Part shown: positions 3,457 to 6,084 of the stretch, one piece after another
How positions within the stretch are numbered: the stretch's first letter is position 1
Layout of the letters: the number at the start of each line of letters is the position of its first letter
From: CAZVRZ01 sp964629965
GTDB taxonomy: Bacteria; Chloroflexota; Anaerolineae; Anaerolineales; UBA4823
Direction of reading: 5' to 3'
DNA length: 6,084 nucleotides
Assembly: GCA_964629965.1 (NCBI GenBank)
Contig: CAZVRZ010000238.1
Span: forward strand, 1 to 6,084
Translations under genes and position numbers: made by a program
The notes under the pieces: generated by a model
The model's database searches: none
Told to the model about the DNA's origin: nothing
What the model saw: the letters and a program-made list of their open reading frames with translations, nothing else

Positions 3457-6084
3457 ATGTTACAGGAACGCACAACGGAAGACAAAAAATTGGGTTTGTC
3501 CTATACCCCCCCTCTGCCTGAGAATCTCCCCGTGGTGGAACTGACCGAAAATGCCCGCCAGGTGCTGGCGCGCAGGTATGTGCGGCGGGCTCCCGATGGC
3601 TCGCCTGCTGAGAGCGTTGAGGAAATGTTCTGGCGGGTAGCCTATCATATCGCGACCGTTGAAGAAACCTGGCAAGGGGATGTATTGGGCCGAGCGAGCG
3701 ATTATTACGAGCTGTTATCATGCAAGCGCTTCTTCCCCAATTCCCCCACCTTCACCGGCGCAGGCACACCCTTGGGCCAGTTGGCGGCCTGTTTTGTGCT
3801 GCCAATTGCTGACGACATGGGCCGTCACGAAGCCGGCATTTTCCAAACGCTGCGCGACGCCGCCTTGATCCAGCAAACCGGCGGCGGCAATGGTTTCTCA
3901 TTCTCTCGATTGCGCCCTAAGAATACGCTGGTCAAATCCTCTGCAGGTCAGGCCACCGGCCCGGTTGGCTTTTTGCGCGTCTACGACAAGGCCTTTGGCG
4001 AGGTTGCCCAGGGAGGGTCACGACGTGGCGCCAACATGGCTGTCCTGCGCGTGGATCATCCCGATATCGAAGAGTTCATCACCTGCAAAACCGATGAGCA
4101 CGCCATCACCAATTTCAATATCTCGGTCGGCATCACCGATGCCTTCATGGAAGCTGTGCGCGGCGATGGTGAATGGGAATTGCGCTTCCCGGACGTTCGC
4201 TCTGAAAAGTATCATGGTTTTCACGGTGCTCTCGAAGAAGCCGAAGCTGCCGGCATCCCTATTTTGGTGCATAAGCGCTTGCGGGCGCGCCAGTTGTTCG
4301 ACCAGATCGTTGCCCAGGCCCACCACAACGGCGAGCCGGGCCTGCTTTTCTTGGATGCTGCCAACCGCTCTAACCCCGTGCCCCATCTCTACCAACTCGA
4401 AGCTACCAACCCATGCGGAGAGCAGTGGCTTGGCCCTTACGAGAACTGCTGCCTCGGCTCGCTCAACCTGGCCCAGCACCTTGGCCCGGATCACAGCGTG
4501 GATTGGGAAAAGCTGCGCCGCAGTGTTGTTCTCTCCACCTGCTTCCTGGACGATGTGATCGACGCCAACGCTTACGTGCCCGCGGTACCGCAGCTCCAAA
4601 AAGCGGCCCACTCCGCCCGCCGCATTGGCCTGGGCATCATGGGCCTGAGCGATTTGATGTACCACGTCGGCATCCGCTACGGCTCGCTCGAAGGGCAGGA
4701 ATTCTCTGCCCAAGTGATGGAGTTCGTCCGCTACACTGCCATGCTGACGAGCATTGACCTGGCTAAAGAGCGCGGCCCCTTCCCTGCCATCCGGGGCAGC
4801 ATTTATGATCCCGAAGATATGAAATGGGAGCCGCCGCACTCCATTGCCCCCTACCAGAGCGATTGGCAGCGTCCGGCGGTTAAGTGGGAAAAGGTCGTTC
4901 AGGGCATCCGCAAGCATGGCATCCGCAATGCTGCCCAGACCACCATTGCCCCCACCGGCACCATTGCCACCGTCGCCGGCTGCGAGGGCTACGGCTGCGA
5001 GCCGGTCTTTGCCCTGGCTTATATCCGCCACGTCAACGACAACGGTAAAGATCTGCAGCTCACCTATGCCAGCCCACTGTTCGAGCAGGCGCTGATCGAA
5101 GCCGGCCTGGGCGAAGAAGCCCGCCAGGAAATTGTGGAACATATTATGGAAACTGGTGCCTGCCAGAACGTCAGCCTAGCGCCAGAGGCTATCCGCAAGG
5201 TGTTCGTTGTCTCGCAAGATATCCCCGCCGAAGAGCATGTGCGCATGCAAGCCGCCATGCAGGCCTTCGTCGATAACAGCCTCAGCAAAACGATCAATTT
5301 CCCTGCCGGTGCCACGGTTGAAGAAGTTGCCAAAGCTTATCAATTGGCCTGGGAACTGGGCTGTAAAGGTATCACGGTGTATGTCACCGGCTCGCGCCAG
5401 GTGGTGGTGCTCGAAACCAAGGAAACCGCTCGCCAGAAAGAAGCCCCTGCCGAGGCTTCTGCCAAGGTCTATGCCGCTGAATCCATCTCGGCTGTAGAAT
5501 CAGTTGAGCAAATGCTGATCTGGCACGAGAATAAGAAACCGCGTCCTAAGAGGTTGCCCGGTTACACCTACACGATCAGCACGCCGCTCGGCAAGGCTTT
5601 CATCACCATCAACGAAAACGGCGGCAGCCAGCCCTTCGAAGTCTTTGTCAACACCTCCAAGGCCGGTTCGGATACTGCCGCTGTCTCAGAGGCTATCGGC
5701 CGCCTGGTTTCCTACGTGCTGCGCCTGGCCTCCCCGCTTGCCCCGCGCGAGCGCCTGGGGGAGGTTGTTCGCCAGCTCACCGGTATCGGCGGCGGGCGTT
5801 CGTTGGGCTTTGGGCCCAACCGGGTGCGCTCCTTGCCCGATGGCATCTCGCAGGCCCTGTCTGAATACCTCAGTGAAACCGAGGGCCGCGCTTCCAGCAC
5901 CCCGCCCGTTGAAGAACATGGCAATGGCCATCACCCCGCCGCCGAAAAAGCTGCCCGTGCTGCCTTCGGCGAAGAGATCCATGGTGGTCAGCAGTTCATG
6001 AAGATCGGTGATCTTTGCCCTGAATGTGGGCAGGCCGCCGTCGTCAACGAAGAAGGCTGCCGCAAGTGCTACGCCTGCGGGTTC
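3457..6084 (+). CDS. nrdJ: Adenosylcobalamin-dependent (class II) ribonucleotide reductase, 3' end just outside the window
   Basis: NrdJ reduces ribonucleotides to deoxyribonucleotides, using adenosylcobalamin to make the catalytic thiyl radical; it works with or without oxygen. The frame gives 876 residues with no stop by the edge. The final CxxC motifs suggest only a few residues are missing. The N-terminal region begins directly with the reductase fold (LTENARQVLARRY, 29-41), with no ATP-cone. C112 (LAACFVLP) and C331 (YENCCLGS) match the active-site redox pair. NPCGE (318-322) carries the radical-site N318, C320 and E322. The phosphate loop APTGTIATVAG is at 498-508. After a variable linker (about 652-695), a TSCPD-type domain spans about 695-765. 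The tail has C854-x2-C857 and C868-x2-C871-x2-C874, the zinc-ribbon/redox tail of this family. It follows nrdR by 90 bp, its likely regulator. Confidence 0.97.
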   Translation, partial: MLQERTTEDKKLGLSYTPPLPENLPVVELTENARQVLARRYVRRAPDGSPAESVEEMFWRVAYHIATVEETWQGDVLGRASDYYELLSCKRFFPNSPTFTGAGTPLGQLAACFVLPIADDMGRHEAGIFQTLRDAALIQQTGGGNGFSFSRLRPKNTLVKSSAGQATGPVGFLRVYDKAFGEVAQGGSRRGANMAVLRVDHPDIEEFITCKTDEHAITNFNISVGITDAFMEAVRGDGEWELRFPDVRSEKYHGFHGALEEAEAAGIPILVHKRLRARQLFDQIVAQAHHNGEPGLLFLDAANRSNPVPHLYQLEATNPCGEQWLGPYENCCLGSLNLAQHLGPDHSVDWEKLRRSVVLSTCFLDDVIDANAYVPAVPQLQKAAHSARRIGLGIMGLSDLMYHVGIRYGSLEGQEFSAQVMEFVRYTAMLTSIDLAKERGPFPAIRGSIYDPEDMKWEPPHSIAPYQSDWQRPAVKWEKVVQGIRKHGIRNAAQTTIAPTGTIATVAGCEGYGCEPVFALAYIRHVNDNGKDLQLTYASPLFEQALIEAGLGEEARQEIVEHIMETGACQNVSLAPEAIRKVFVVSQDIPAEEHVRMQAAMQAFVDNSLSKTINFPAGATVEEVAKAYQLAWELGCKGITVYVTGSRQVVVLETKETARQKEAPAEASAKVYAAESISAVESVEQMLIWHENKKPRPKRLPGYTYTISTPLGKAFITINENGGSQPFEVFVNTSKAGSDTAAVSEAIGRLVSYVLRLASPLAPRERLGEVVRQLTGIGGGRSLGFGPNRVRSLPDGISQALSEYLSETEGRASSTPPVEEHGNGHHPAAEKAARAAFGEEIHGGQQFMKIGDLCPECGQAAVVNEEGCRKCYACGF

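Noticed and set aside
4018..5142. A 374-codon open frame on the minus strand opposite nrdJ
   Set aside because: It lies wholly inside the conserved nrdJ reading frame. It is readable because of the C-rich third codon positions of nrdJ, and its translation resembles no family I know.

Overview
The window is about 6.1 kb of bacterial chromosome with four genes, all on the + strand: the 3' part of ftsA, complete ftsZ, complete nrdR, and nrdJ (adenosylcobalamin-dependent class II ribonucleotide reductase), which runs off the right edge only a few residues before its expected end. The gene set and order (ftsA-ftsZ followed by nrdR and a class II reductase) and the style of the proteins suggest a member of the Chloroflexota, perhaps Anaerolineae. 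This is an inference from recalled gene order and family features, not from a database search. I see no mobile element, CRISPR array, tRNA or rRNA.

Layout: ftsA (to 1123), a 159-bp gap with a GC palindrome, and ftsZ (1283-2485) behind a strong GAGGAGG ribosome binding site. Next comes a 431-bp non-coding stretch (2486-2916), the least ordinary part of the window. Its left two thirds are packed with consecutive inverted repeats (2521-2544, 2572-2608, 2611-2627, 2636-2684, 2703-2717, 2745-2790). Its right third holds a good extended -10 promoter (2800-2828) and a nrdR leader in which two G tracts compete for one C tract. A possible 17-codon leader peptide ends two bases before the nrdR start. 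nrdR (2917-3366) is separated from nrdJ (3457 to the edge) by a small intrinsic-terminator-like hairpin and a strong AGGAGG site.

How the genes work together: FtsA tethers FtsZ to the membrane to build the division ring. NrdJ makes the deoxyribonucleotides for DNA synthesis, and NrdR is the zinc-ribbon/ATP-cone repressor that senses adenine nucleotides and normally controls reductase genes. The block therefore puts cell division next to DNA-precursor supply. The promoter downstream of the hairpin array suggests that nrdR-nrdJ is mainly its own transcription unit, separate from ftsA-ftsZ. The hairpin between nrdR and nrdJ suggests attenuation or partial uncoupling inside that unit.
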